This document shows positions 33,726 through 42,866 of a stretch of DNA of 64,000 nt, piece by piece; the first letter of the stretch is position 1, and each line of letters opens with the position of its first letter. Made by a program: the position numbers and the translations under genes. Origin of the DNA: Paraburkholderia madseniana (GTDB lineage: Bacteria > Pseudomonadota > Gammaproteobacteria > Burkholderiales > Burkholderiaceae); NCBI RefSeq assembly GCF_009690905.1, contig NZ_VOSW01000037.1:1-64000 (forward strand). Direction: 5' to 3'. Below the pieces are notes generated by a model. That model was not told the origin of the DNA and ran no database searches. It saw only the letters and a list, made by a program, of their open reading frames with translations.

Positions 33726-36700
33726 TCAAAACCGCCGGGCCAACGCGCTTCTGGCGTGTTCCCGCTCTGTGGGAATCGCTTCCACCGTGGGGTCAAACCA
33801 GAAAACCCCGGCAACAAGCGTCGCGATAACGATTCCATCGCGATACAGAACCCGATTCCCGGCAATAGCAGGCACGCGTTCACCCACCAGCAACGTACCG
33901 GCAAGATTCAAAGGATCGGTTCCTGCGACACACACAAAAGCACCATCGTTCGCATGCCGTCGAACTTCGCGCAAGATCGGAATCGCTTCCGGTAAAGCAA
34001 ATTGTTCGCCAGCGAGGCCATTCACAAACCGCCCGCCGCGAATGACGCCGCGCGCTTCGAGCCGTTGAAACACGCGCAACAGGTCCCGCCACGGCGGCAA
34101 CCACTCGGCCTCGCGTTGGAGCAAACGCCAGAACACCACACCATAGCGGCGCAGCAACGTCATGGCGACATGTTCGAGTACTTCTGGGGCGAACTGCTGA
34201 CGGCGCGCCGGCGATGCTTCGGCTGCAGCAACAACGGGCTGCCGGCTAACCAGAGCCCAGCGGCCCGCGTCGTCCATTCCTCCGATCAATGCACTCGACC
34301 TGACACGCCGGCTACTGGAATACGCACTGCGTTTGGCGACGGGTTTCAACAACGCCCGCAAGCCGGCGAAACTGTCGGAATTCACGAGGCCCGCGGCAAC
34401 CAGCTCGCCCAGCGCGTTTTCCAGTTCCATGCGCAAGCCGTGTACCTCGGCCAGCAATTCGTCGAAGAACATCGCGCCATGCTGCGATAACGTGTCATGG
34501 ACGCTCTGCGCGCGCGCCGATAGCTCCGGTTGTTTCGACGGGTCGATCAGCGCGCGCCAGACGCGTACCTGTGCGCGTGGCAAAAGCACGATCGGCGTGC
34601 TGCGCACCGGTCCCGCGGCACCGCGCGCCCGCTCGGTCAGGCGCGTCCACACGATCTTGCCGGCACGGCATAGTTCGTCGAGCGAAATGTTCGCGTACGC
34701 CTTCACGCGCGCCGGCAGAATGTCTTCTTCCCACGCGCCTGCCGCGGCCTGAAAACCCTCCATCTGGTCGAGCACAGCGGCTAAAGCGTCGCGTCCCTCG
34801 CTGCGGGTGTCCGGCGTCAAATGCTGCCACTCGAACAGAAAACGCATGAAGTCGTGCCGTTCCACCGGCTCGATTTCGCGTCGCAAGCGTTTCACCGTGT
34901 AACGGTGGATCCGCGCAAGCAGATGACGTTCGCACCATTCTTCTTCGGTCGCGCCCGGCGAGAAACGGCCGCGCATCACGTAGCCTTCCGCTTCGAGGCG
35001 CGTCAGCGTGTGTTCGACCGGTGCCGCGGGCAACCTCAGCGCCTGCGCGATCGCGTGCACCGGCAGCGGGCCGAAGCCGGTCAGCCGGGCGCGCAGCACG
35101 TCGAGCAGGGCGTCGTCGGCGCTCCACGTATCGGTGTAGCCGTTTGGTGCGGCGAGCGGCGGTTCAAACTGGGCGTCAGGGTAGAGCGCCTGGAAACAGG
35201 TCAGGCGCTCGGCAGATAGCCACAGCGCGTCGTCGGCAGCGATCCGCAGACGGGTCGCGCGGCCGGATTCGGCAAGCAACGCGAGCCATGACGGCCAGCC
35301 TTCGACATTGCGCGCCTCGGTCTCGGTGATGCAGGCGAGACCCGTTAGCGCTTCGTGCATCTCGTCGGCGGTGCGTGCCTGCGGCCATGCCTCGTCGCGC
35401 ACGCTGTCGATCGCGTCGGCATCGAGCGCGCCGAGGTCGTCGGCGCTGGACGGATCGCTCCAGCGGCGGTTCTGCACGGCTTGCGTGCGGCGCTCTTCGA
35501 TCGGCGCATCGTCGAGAAAGGCGTAGGGCTTGGCTGTGAGGATTTCGGCGGCAAGCGGCGAGGGCGCCGGCAGATCGCGGACGATCAGTTGCACTTCGCC
35601 CTGTTCGATACGACGCAGCAAGGCAATCCAGCTCTCGCTGTCCATCGCGTCGTGCAGGCAATCGTCGACGGTTTGGTCGACTAAGGGATGACGCGGCAGT
35701 TCGCGCTCGCCGACGATGTTTTCCAGGCACGCGGCCTGTTCGGGAAACACGCTCGCCAGCAGATCTTCGCTACGCATGCGCTGCAATTGCGGCGGGGTCT
35801 TGCGCCCGCCGGTATAACGCGGCAGGCCGAGCGAGGTGGTCGCGTTCCAGCGCCAGCGCACGCCGAAGAGCGGCGCGTCGAGCAGCGCCTGGATCAGCAG
35901 ATGCTCGGCACTGTTCGAATGGAGGTAGCGCCATACTTCGTCGAGTACGAAGGAATGGCTGCCGGTCAGTGAGAGGATGATCGCGTCTTCGGTAGCGGCG
36001 GCTTGCAGTTCGAAGTTGAAGGTCCGGCAAAAACGCTTGCGCAACGCGAGACCCCACGCGCGGTTCACGCGACTGCCGAACGGCGCATGGATCACGAGTT
36101 GCGTGCCGCCGGATTCGTCGAAGAAGCGTTCCATCACGAGTGTGTTTTGCGTCGGCAGCACGCTGAGCGCGGCGCGTGCGCGGGCGAGATAGTCGACGAT
36201 TTGCCGCGCGGCGGCTTCGTCGAGACCGAGAGCGTCGACGAGCCAGTCGGTTGCGCGCTGGATGCGCACCGTCATGAGCTCTTCCCCATCGAGCAGGCGC
36301 CCGATCTGCTCACGCAAGCGCGCGACGCCGAACGACAGTTCATCGCTGCGCCCTGGCGCCTCGCCGAGCCAGAACGGAATATTCGGCGGCTGCCCTTGCG
36401 CGTCCTCGACCCGCACGCGGCCGCTCTCGATCCGCAGAATCCGGTACGACGCATTGCCGAGTTGAAACACGTCGCCAGCCAGACTCTCGACAGCGAAATC
36501 CTCGTTGACGGTGCCGATATTGATCGCCTGCGGCTCGAGCACCACCGCATAGTCGGCGTTCTCGGGAATCGTGCCACCTGAGGTCACGGCGATCAGTTTG
36601 CCGCCACGCCGGCCGCGCAAGGTGCCGCTCACCACGTCGCGATGAATATAGGCGCCGCGCGGGCCGTGACGGCTGGTATAGCCTTCGGCCAGCATGCGCA

Positions 36701-38204
36701 GCACCGCGTCGTATTGCTCGCGTTCGAGGCCCGCGTAGGGGGCCGCGCGCCGCAGCATCTCGAACAGCGCGTCTTCGCTCCATTCGGTGCTCGATACCTC
36801 CGCGACGATCTGTTGTGCAAGCACATCGAGCGGTGCGCGCGGAATCCGCAGCGCGTCGAGTTCGCCACGCCGCACGCAATCGAGCAGCGCGGCGCATTCG
36901 ATCAGATCGTCTCGCGAAGCCGGAAAGAGCCGGCCCTTCGGCATGCCGCCCACGTGGTGGCCCGAGCGTCCCACACGTTGCAGGAACGGCGCGATCGCGC
37001 GCGGCGAACCCATCTGGCAGACCAGATCGACGTCGCCGATATCGATGCCCAGTTCCAGTGAAGCGGTCGCGATCAGGACCCGCAACTCGCCGCGTTTGAG
37101 GCGCTGCTCCGCGTCGAAGCGATGTTCCTTGGCGAGACTGCCGTGGTGCGCGGCGACCGCGTCCTTGCCGAGCCGCTCGGTCAGATGACGCGCCGCGCGT
37201 TCGGCCATGCGGCGCGTGTTGACGAAAATCAGCGTGGTGCGATGCGTCGCGATCAGTTCGGCGAGGCGATCGTAGACGCGCTCCCACACTTCGTTCGGCA
37301 TCACCGCTTCGAGCGGCACGGGCGGAATCTCCAGCGCGAGATCGCGCTCGCGAATGTGGCCCACGTCGATGATCGCGCAGTCCGCCGGAATATCGCTTTC
37401 GATGCTCACATCGCCCACCAGAAAGCGCGCGACTGCGCTGACCGGTTTTTGCGTCGCCGACAGACCGATCCGTGGCAGGCGCCGCTGACACAACGCATCG
37501 AGCCGTTCGAGGCTGAGCGCCAGATGGCTCCCGCGCTTGCTGCCGGCGAGCGCGTGAATTTCATCGACGATCACCGTGCGCACGGTCGACAGCATGCGTC
37601 GGCCGGAATCCGAACCGAGCAGGACGTATAGCGATTCCGGCGTGGTCACGAGAATATGCGGCGCGCGTTTTTTCAGCGCATTGCGTTCCTGCTGCGTGGT
37701 GTCGCCTGTGCGTACGGCGGTGCGGATGTCGAGCGGCGGCAGGCCGCGCGCGTCGAGTTCCGCGGCGATGCCTTGCAAGGGCACTTGCAGATTGATGCGG
37801 ATGTCGTTGGAGAGTGCTTTCAGCGGCGAAACGTAGACCACCAGGGTTTCGTCCGGCAACGCGCCGCCGTTGGCCAGGCCTTGCTGGACGAGTTCGTCGA
37901 GCGCGGACAGGAAGGCGGTGAGGGTTTTGCCCGAACCGGTGGGCGCGGCCACCAGGGTCGAGCGTCCGCTGCGAATCTGCGGCCAGGCGGCAGCCTGGGC
38001 GTCGGTGGGGGCGGGGAAGGTCTTCAGGAACCAACTGGCTACTGCCGGATGGAAATCATCCAGCGCGCCGGGCGTGAAAGGGCCTGAAGCGGGGGCCGAA
38101 GCGTGGCCCGAAGTAGCATCTGAAGTTGCCTGCAATGCCGCATCGAAGCGCGAAGAATCAGAGCGCGCGTCCAGGGCGGTGGCGGATGTCGAGGCCGAAG
38201 TCAT
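33726..38204 (-). CDS. lhr: Lhr-type large DEAD/DEAH helicase
   Basis: A ~1492 aa superfamily 2 helicase, the size of long-form Lhr. Motif I APTGSGKT is near residues 87-94, motif II is DEIH at 214-217, motif III is LSATQKPV, and motif VI is the QRVGRSGHHVGG region. A winged-helix and beta-sheet region and the long Lhr C-terminal domain follow. Lhr proteins translocate 3'-5' on DNA and take part in DNA repair, together with partner nucleases or glycosylases in some bacteria. The first ~45 residues are a low-complexity Ser/Ala tail; ATG 38204 has little SD support. It stands alone. Confidence 0.93.
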   Translation of the reverse strand: MTSASTSATALDARSDSSRFDAALQATSDATSGHASAPASGPFTPGALDDFHPAVASWFLKTFPAPTDAQAAAWPQIRSGRSTLVAAPTGSGKTLTAFLSALDELVQQGLANGGALPDETLVVYVSPLKALSNDIRINLQVPLQGIAAELDARGLPPLDIRTAVRTGDTTQQERNALKKRAPHILVTTPESLYVLLGSDSGRRMLSTVRTVIVDEIHALAGSKRGSHLALSLERLDALCQRRLPRIGLSATQKPVSAVARFLVGDVSIESDIPADCAIIDVGHIRERDLALEIPPVPLEAVMPNEVWERVYDRLAELIATHRTTLIFVNTRRMAERAARHLTERLGKDAVAAHHGSLAKEHRFDAEQRLKRGELRVLIATASLELGIDIGDVDLVCQMGSPRAIAPFLQRVGRSGHHVGGMPKGRLFPASRDDLIECAALLDCVRRGELDALRIPRAPLDVLAQQIVAEVSSTEWSEDALFEMLRRAAPYAGLEREQYDAVLRMLAEGYTSRHGPRGAYIHRDVVSGTLRGRRGGKLIAVTSGGTIPENADYAVVLEPQAINIGTVNEDFAVESLAGDVFQLGNASYRILRIESGRVRVEDAQGQPPNIPFWLGEAPGRSDELSFGVARLREQIGRLLDGEELMTVRIQRATDWLVDALGLDEAAARQIVDYLARARAALSVLPTQNTLVMERFFDESGGTQLVIHAPFGSRVNRAWGLALRKRFCRTFNFELQAAATEDAIILSLTGSHSFVLDEVWRYLHSNSAEHLLIQALLDAPLFGVRWRWNATTSLGLPRYTGGRKTPPQLQRMRSEDLLASVFPEQAACLENIVGERELPRHPLVDQTVDDCLHDAMDSESWIALLRRIEQGEVQLIVRDLPAPSPLAAEILTAKPYAFLDDAPIEERRTQAVQNRRWSDPSSADDLGALDADAIDSVRDEAWPQARTADEMHEALTGLACITETEARNVEGWPSWLALLAESGRATRLRIAADDALWLSAERLTCFQALYPDAQFEPPLAAPNGYTDTWSADDALLDVLRARLTGFGPLPVHAIAQALRLPAAPVEHTLTRLEAEGYVMRGRFSPGATEEEWCERHLLARIHRYTVKRLRREIEPVERHDFMRFLFEWQHLTPDTRSEGRDALAAVLDQMEGFQAAAGAWEEDILPARVKAYANISLDELCRAGKIVWTRLTERARGAAGPVRSTPIVLLPRAQVRVWRALIDPSKQPELSARAQSVHDTLSQHGAMFFDELLAEVHGLRMELENALGELVAAGLVNSDSFAGLRALLKPVAKRSAYSSSRRVRSSALIGGMDDAGRWALVSRQPVVAAAEASPARRQQFAPEVLEHVAMTLLRRYGVVFWRLLQREAEWLPPWRDLLRVFQRLEARGVIRGGRFVNGLAGEQFALPEAIPILREVRRHANDGAFVCVAGTDPLNLAGTLLVGERVPAIAGNRVLYRDGIVIATLVAGVFWFDPTVEAIPTEREHARSALARRF

Positions 38205-38402
38205 GCTGGCATAGATGGGGACGCGGTGTGCCATATCCAGAGGGCGGCAAGCGCCGGCCTGTTTCAAGGATCAACAATCAGTCTGGCAGGTTTTCGGCGG
38301 CTTTGCCGATGCCTGGGTGGCGGCTATCGCGCGGAATAAGGCGGCAATCACTGCGGGTGCGGCCCGCACAGCACCCGCTGCACCGCACAGCACGGCGCGA
38401 AA

Positions 38403-38594
38403 CTACCAGACCCAGCGCATGCCTGTGCTGCCGGTTTGCGCAACGACGGCGGCGAGGCCGGTGCCCGTGCAGGTGACTGTGGTGTTGCTCGGCGGCGCGG
38501 TATTGCTGCACGCGGCCATCGCTGAAGGGGTGAATGCCTTTGAGAGCAGCACGACGCTGCCGAGGCCGATTCCAAATGTTTTCTTCTTCTTCAT
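38403..38594 (-). pseudogene. Truncated autotransporter N-terminus
   Basis: A 63-codon remnant. MKKKKTFGIGLGSVVLLSKA to AMA is a signal peptide, then ACSNTAPPSNTTVTCTGTG and AVVAQTGSTG, a start typical of Burkholderia autotransporter passenger domains. The frame then breaks into MRWVW and a stop. The expected passenger and beta-barrel (many hundreds of residues) are absent in the adjoining 200 bp before lhr. AAGGA 7 bases upstream of ATG 38594 survives, so a short exported peptide could still be made. Confidence 0.65.
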
Positions 38595-38932
38595 ACGCAC
38601 GGTCCTTGTTAAAGGCACTGCACCATACGAGCGGAATGGTCAGACTTATACACGCCTTACCAGAACTTTCCAAATGCCCCCGGCATAACATTACGGGTAT
38701 GTTGCGCATCGCCGACGCTTGCCGGAGACCCGCATGGCGCCTCGCTTTTGGCAAAGAAGGAAATTTTTCCGGGCCAAAAAAGCTGCGGTAACTACTGCGG
38801 GAACCGTAAGTGGTTTGAAACATACGTTCGCCGGATGGCTGGTCAGAACTCACGCCGGGTCCTGTCGAAATTTTCCAGGTGCAGTACTCTGTACGGCTCA
38901 CCGATTCACGAATCCACGATGGGGTCTCGACG
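38595..38932. other. Intergenic region between the autotransporter remnant and the reductase gene
   Basis: 338 bp with no credible gene. It holds the divergent promoters of the remnant and the aldo/keto reductase. A short GTAC/GTAC-containing dyad (AGTACTCTGTACGG) lies near 38883. Confidence 0.5.
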
Positions 38933-39982
38933 ATGCGATACAACCAGTTAGGCCGTACCGGTGTGTTTGTTTCAGAGCTGTGCCTGGGCACGATGACCTT
39001 CGGCGGTGGCGAGGGCATCTGGAAGCAGATCGGCGATCTGCAGCAGGGGGACGCGGAGCGGCTGGTCGGCCGGGCGCTCGATGCGGGCATCAATTTCATC
39101 GACACGGCCGACGTCTATGCCGATGGCCTGTCCGAACAGATCACGGGTCAGGCGTTGAAGAACCTGAAAGTGCCGCGCGACAAGGTTGTGGTCGCAACCA
39201 AAGTATTCGGCCAGACGGCAGCGTTTCCGAACGCGCGCGGGGCCTCGCGTTATCACATCATCGACGGGATCAAGGCGAGCCTGAAGCGCCTGCAACTCGA
39301 CCACGTCGACCTGTATCAGATCCACGGTTTCGATCTGGCCACACCGATCGAAGAAACCGTGCGCGCGCTCGATACGCTGGTTCAGCATGGCCATGTGCGC
39401 TATGTCGGGGTGTCGAACTGGGCCGCGTGGCAGATCGTGAAGGCGCTGGGCATTGCGGAGCGCCTCGGCCTCGCGCGCTTTGAATCGCTCCAGGCGTATT
39501 ACACGCTGGCGGGCCGCGACCTCGAACGCGAACTCGTGCCGATGCTGCACAGCGAAGGGCTTGGATTGATGGTGTGGAGTCCGCTCGCGGGCGGCTTGCT
39601 GAGCGGCAAATATGGGCGCGAGCAGCAGGGCGAAGCGGGCAGCCGTCGCACGACCTTCGATTTTCCCCCGGTCAATCGCGAGCGCGCCTATGACTGTATC
39701 GACGTGATGCGCGATATCGCGGAGACGAAGAAAGTGTCGGTGGCACAGATCGCGCTTGCGTGGCTGCTGCATCAACGCGTGGTGAGCTCGGTGATCGTCG
39801 GGGCGAAGAAAGTCGAGCAACTCGACGACAACATTGCCGCCACCGGCGTCGCGTTGACCGCCGACGAGCTTGCGAAGCTCGATCAGGTCAGCACGCTGCC
39901 GGCTGAGTACCCGGGCTGGATGCTGGAACGCCAGGGCGAAGTGCGCCGCAAGCAGCTTGAAGAGGCGCGTCATCCGGCGTAA
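38933..39982 (+). CDS. Aldo/keto reductase
   Basis: A 349 aa NADPH-dependent aldo/keto reductase of the larger AKR type. The N-terminal GRTGVFVSELCLGTMTFGGG is the family signature. The catalytic tetrad can be placed: Asp in NFIDTADVY, Tyr in the same motif, Lys in VVVATKVFG, and His in DLYQIHGFD. The cofactor-binding C-terminal SSVIVGAKKVEQLDDNI is present. ATG 38933 is the homology-supported start; a longer frame from 38879 is not. Substrate unknown. Confidence 0.92.
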   Translation: MRYNQLGRTGVFVSELCLGTMTFGGGEGIWKQIGDLQQGDAERLVGRALDAGINFIDTADVYADGLSEQITGQALKNLKVPRDKVVVATKVFGQTAAFPNARGASRYHIIDGIKASLKRLQLDHVDLYQIHGFDLATPIEETVRALDTLVQHGHVRYVGVSNWAAWQIVKALGIAERLGLARFESLQAYYTLAGRDLERELVPMLHSEGLGLMVWSPLAGGLLSGKYGREQQGEAGSRRTTFDFPPVNRERAYDCIDVMRDIAETKKVSVAQIALAWLLHQRVVSSVIVGAKKVEQLDDNIAATGVALTADELAKLDQVSTLPAEYPGWMLERQGEVRRKQLEEARHPA

Positions 39983-40007
39983 CGGCGCGTAGTGGGCGCC
40001 GCTTCCC

Positions 40008-40364
40008 TCAATCTGCCTGCTTGCTATCCGCCTGATAAGCGGCGACGGCGTCCATCGTGCGTGCCGAGTACACCATGGTGGCGCCCGCGTTCATGGCGAC
40101 CGCCACGCCGAGCGCTTCGGCGATCTCTTCACGTGTCGCGCCGTGTTTCAACGCTTCGGCAGTGTGCACGGTGATACAGCCGTCGCATCGCAAGCTCACG
40201 GCCACCGCAAGCGAAATCAGCTCGCGCGTCTTCGCACCGAGAAGGTCGGCCTTCTGGCCCGCGCTCGACATCGTTTGATAGGCCTTCACCGTATCCGGCG
40301 ACAGTTTGGCGATCTCGCCGATGCGGCCGAACAGTTCCTTGCGGTAATCGATCCAGTTCAACAT
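40008..40364 (-). CDS. AhpD-like carboxymuconolactone decarboxylase family protein
   Basis: A 118 aa AhpD-fold protein with the redox motif RCDGCITVHTAEALKHGATREE; the CxxC and the downstream His form the alkylhydroperoxidase active site. It probably acts as a small thiol-based peroxide or disulfide reductase. Divergent from the AraC-family gene across a 117 bp gap, a layout that commonly marks regulator and target. Confidence 0.88.
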   Translation of the reverse strand: MLNWIDYRKELFGRIGEIAKLSPDTVKAYQTMSSAGQKADLLGAKTRELISLAVAVSLRCDGCITVHTAEALKHGATREEIAEALGVAVAMNAGATMVYSARTMDAVAAYQADSKQAD

Positions 40365-40481
40365 GACAGTGCTCCTTTGTTTGCCACGCCCCGGCGGGTG
40401 CCGGTGTCGTTAGGCAAAGTATTGCGCTGTGCCGCGATATCCTGAATACTCGATTCGCTCAACTTTTAGCGCGACCGTCTC

Positions 40482-41435
40482 ATGGATACGCTCAGCCGAC
40501 TGATCGACCTCGCCCGGCCGCAAGCCAGCCTCGATCTGCGTTGCCTGCTCACGGGCGGCTTCGACATCGATCACGCGCCGATGGAGGCGGGCATTGCACC
40601 GTTTCATCTGGTGCTGGATGGAGCGTGCGTCGTCGAGACTGCGGGTGGCGCGCAGGTTGCGCTGCAGGCGGGGGATTTCATGCTGTTCCCGCGTGGCGCC
40701 GCGCATCGGGTGCGCGATATCGGGCGAGCGGCTGCCACCGCGCCGCTGACGTTGAGTCATGACGGCATGCTGCCGTTGCGCCGCAATGACGAGCGCAATG
40801 ACGAGCAAGAGGGCTGCGCCGATCTTGATCTTCTATGCGGCCGGTTCGTCTACGCGCCCGGTTCCTCGGCGTTGCTGCTCAACGCGCTGCCGGATCCATT
40901 TCACGTGTCGCTCGGCGGCGTGCAAACGCTCGGCGCGCTGCAGACGGTGATTGCGTTGATGCGAACCGAAGCCGAACAACGTCAGCCCGGCGCGCTCGCG
41001 ATCGTCACCGCATTGAGCCACGCGCTCTTCGCGATGGCTTTGCGCGTGCATGGCGAACAGAATGCATCGAGCGCAGGCGTGCTGGCGCTGCTGGCCGATA
41101 CGCGTCTGGGTGCGTCGGTACAGGGCATGCTGGATGCCCCCGAGCGGGCGTGGACGATTGCCGAGCTCGGTGAACGCGCGGCGATGTCCCGCGCGACTTA
41201 CGCACGCCATTTCAACGAGCGTGCGGGTATGACGGTGATGGACTTCCTCACGCAGATTCGTATGACGATCGCGTGCGATCTGCTGCTACGCACGCAGCGC
41301 AGCGCCGCGGAGATCGGTGAGGCAGTGGGGTATCAATCGGAAGCCGCCTTCGGCAAGGCGTTTCAGCAGAGCGTCGGCGCGACGCCGGGGCGTTACCGGC
41401 GTCAACCGCAAGAGAACGATCAGAAATCCGGCTAG
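40482..41435 (+). CDS. AraC-family regulator with cupin sensor domain
   Basis: A 317 aa regulator. The N-terminal cupin_6 domain (about 10-190) starts LRCLLTGGFDIDHAPMEAGIA and includes LQAGDFMLFPRGAAHRV. Two C-terminal HTH motifs (about 220-305) include WTIAELGERAAMSRATYARHF and SAAEIGEAVGYQSEAAFGKAF. Likely activator of the divergent CMD gene. A 12 bp perfect tandem duplication (40782-40805) encodes RNDERNDE in a variable linker. It overlaps the convergent FUSC gene by 4 bp. Confidence 0.9.
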   Translation: MDTLSRLIDLARPQASLDLRCLLTGGFDIDHAPMEAGIAPFHLVLDGACVVETAGGAQVALQAGDFMLFPRGAAHRVRDIGRAAATAPLTLSHDGMLPLRRNDERNDEQEGCADLDLLCGRFVYAPGSSALLLNALPDPFHVSLGGVQTLGALQTVIALMRTEAEQRQPGALAIVTALSHALFAMALRVHGEQNASSAGVLALLADTRLGASVQGMLDAPERAWTIAELGERAAMSRATYARHFNERAGMTVMDFLTQIRMTIACDLLLRTQRSAAEIGEAVGYQSEAAFGKAFQQSVGATPGRYRRQPQENDQKSG

Positions 41436-42001
41436 GCTTTGTCGGTTCTGCCGAACCAGTGCTTCTCTATTCTCGACATGATCAAGGTCACCAGCAGTGC
41501 GCAGACCGTGCCCAAGGTGACTTCGCCGAGGCGCAGCAAGGCCTTGTCCCACGGCGAACCGACGCCCGGCACCAGCAGCATGATGGTCGCCGTAATGCCG
41601 CCCAGACGCGCGGCGCTGCCCACGTTCACGACCCAGCAAATCACGATTGCCGCGGCAACGGTGGCGGCGTAAGCGGCGAGATAGCCACCGCCGAGGGTTG
41701 CGCCGATGAGCCCGCAAACGGCTCCGACCATCGCGCCGATGAACTGATCGCGCGACAGATTGCGGGTGTCGATATAACTGTGCTGGCTGACCGCGATCGC
41801 CGTAATCGCGGCCCAGAAAGCTTGCTCCGTATGCAGCCAACGGCCGATCACGAACGCAAGGCCGCCGCCGGCCACCGCCTGCGCGGCCATCACACTGCCT
41901 TCGGCCAGCCGGTCGCCCAGCGGCAGCGCCTTGAGAAAAGCAAACAGCGAATTGGCGGCGTTCGTCCGCGCTTCACGTCTTGATTCGTCGGGAGCGGTCA
42001 T
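41432..42001 (-). CDS. FUSC-family membrane protein, half-size
   Basis: A 189 aa protein with about six membrane segments, corresponding to one membrane half of the FUSC (aromatic acid exporter/fusaric acid resistance) family. TEQAFWAAITAIAVSQHSY, FIGAMVGAVCGLIGATLGGG and RLGEVTLGTVCALLVTLIM are the conserved helices with their cytoplasmic Arg/Glu. Full transporters carry two such blocks plus a soluble domain. ATG 42001 is favoured over GTG 42028 on length, but neither has a clear SD. Confidence 0.82.
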   Translation of the reverse strand: MTAPDESRREARTNAANSLFAFLKALPLGDRLAEGSVMAAQAVAGGGLAFVIGRWLHTEQAFWAAITAIAVSQHSYIDTRNLSRDQFIGAMVGAVCGLIGATLGGGYLAAYAATVAAAIVICWVVNVGSAARLGGITATIMLLVPGVGSPWDKALLRLGEVTLGTVCALLVTLIMSRIEKHWFGRTDKA

Positions 42002-42194
42002 TGGAGGGGGAGGAGCTTGTCGCAGCACGAGGGATTCGTATTCTAGCGAGGTCGACGGCGGGGCGTCGTGTCCGCGGCACCGCCGCGTAGTCCGGGCGCA
42101 TGCCTGCCGGCCGCGCGTATTTTTCAGCGCGATTCCGGCGTGCTGGCTTCCTAAAACGGGACAGCGGCGAAGATGCCGCGCTTAGTCCGCTACG

Positions 42195-42533
42195 TTATTC
42201 CGCTACGACTTTCAGATGGTTCCTCACGCTCGAGACGCCATCGATGCCTTTCACGACTTCTCCTGCTGCGGCCTTGTCGTCAGCCGACGGCACCGAGCCC
42301 GTGAGCCACACCACCCCCTTGCGGGTCTTCACATGGATGTGGGTCGATTTGACGTTCTTCGCGCTGAGCAGTTCGGCCTTGGCCTTGGTGGTGATGGTGC
42401 CGTCGTCGACGTGCTGGCCGATGGTTTCGGATGCGGCCGACGGGGCCGAGCCGCTGGTTTGCGCCGTAGCGTTCAGTGCGAATGCGACGCAAGCGATGCT
42501 GCCTGCGGTCTTCAGAAATTGAATGGTCTTCAT
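42195..42533 (-). CDS. BON-domain periplasmic protein
   Basis: A 112 aa exported protein. Signal peptide MKTIQFLKTAGSIACVAFAL with cleavage near NATA (about 23). The BON domain (about 40-110) has DDGTITTKAKAELLSAKNVK, then HIHVKTRKGVVWLTGSVPS and GIDGVSSVRNHLKV. BON proteins bind membranes or surfaces and are often stress-induced (OsmY-like). AAGGAG precedes ATG 42533. Divergent from the rpoN paralogue. Confidence 0.9.
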   Translation of the reverse strand: MKTIQFLKTAGSIACVAFALNATAQTSGSAPSAASETIGQHVDDGTITTKAKAELLSAKNVKSTHIHVKTRKGVVWLTGSVPSADDKAAAGEVVKGIDGVSSVRNHLKVVAE

Positions 42534-42801
42534 GGTTTCTCCTTCGGGTGTTGATAAATAGTGTTGACCCGCAAGCTGTGTGCCTGGTACACAGCACGAA
42601 TGCCCGAGGTCGGGAGAAGCCGTTGCTGCGCATGCGTTTAGGCTGACGAATAGAGGGGCGGCCACGTGTGGCGTGCTGTCCAATGGTCCGTAAGGCCGGC
42701 GACCGGAAATTGCCGGGACCTTGTAAAAAGGGCGCTCGCCCAGTGCGCAATCGGCGGGCCTGAAAAGGCAAAACTTAGAAAAAACAGCGTGTTGGGCGAG
42801 C
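42534..42801. other. Intergenic region between the BON gene and the rpoN paralogue
   Basis: Part of a 333 bp gap with no coding signal. It holds the leftward BON promoter and, at its right end, a sigma-54-like element for rpoN. Confidence 0.5.
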
Positions 42802-42817
42802 TGGTATGACAGTTGCT
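42802..42817 (+). promoter_or_regulatory. Sigma-54-like -24/-12 promoter of the rpoN paralogue
   Basis: TGGTATGACAGTTGCT keeps the essential GG and GC with the correct 10-base separation, and TTGCT matches the -12 consensus. The -24 box is TGGTAT instead of TGGCAC. It lies 50 bp before the rpoN start, so autoregulation is possible. Confidence 0.5.
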
Positions 42818-42866
42818 CTATTGAGGTCAGATACCTTTTCTCAGCTATTCACGGGACCTCACTACA

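Noticed and set aside
40782..40805. Perfect 12 bp duplication in the AraC-family gene
   Set aside because: It is in frame, in a variable linker, and needs no special explanation beyond ordinary slippage.
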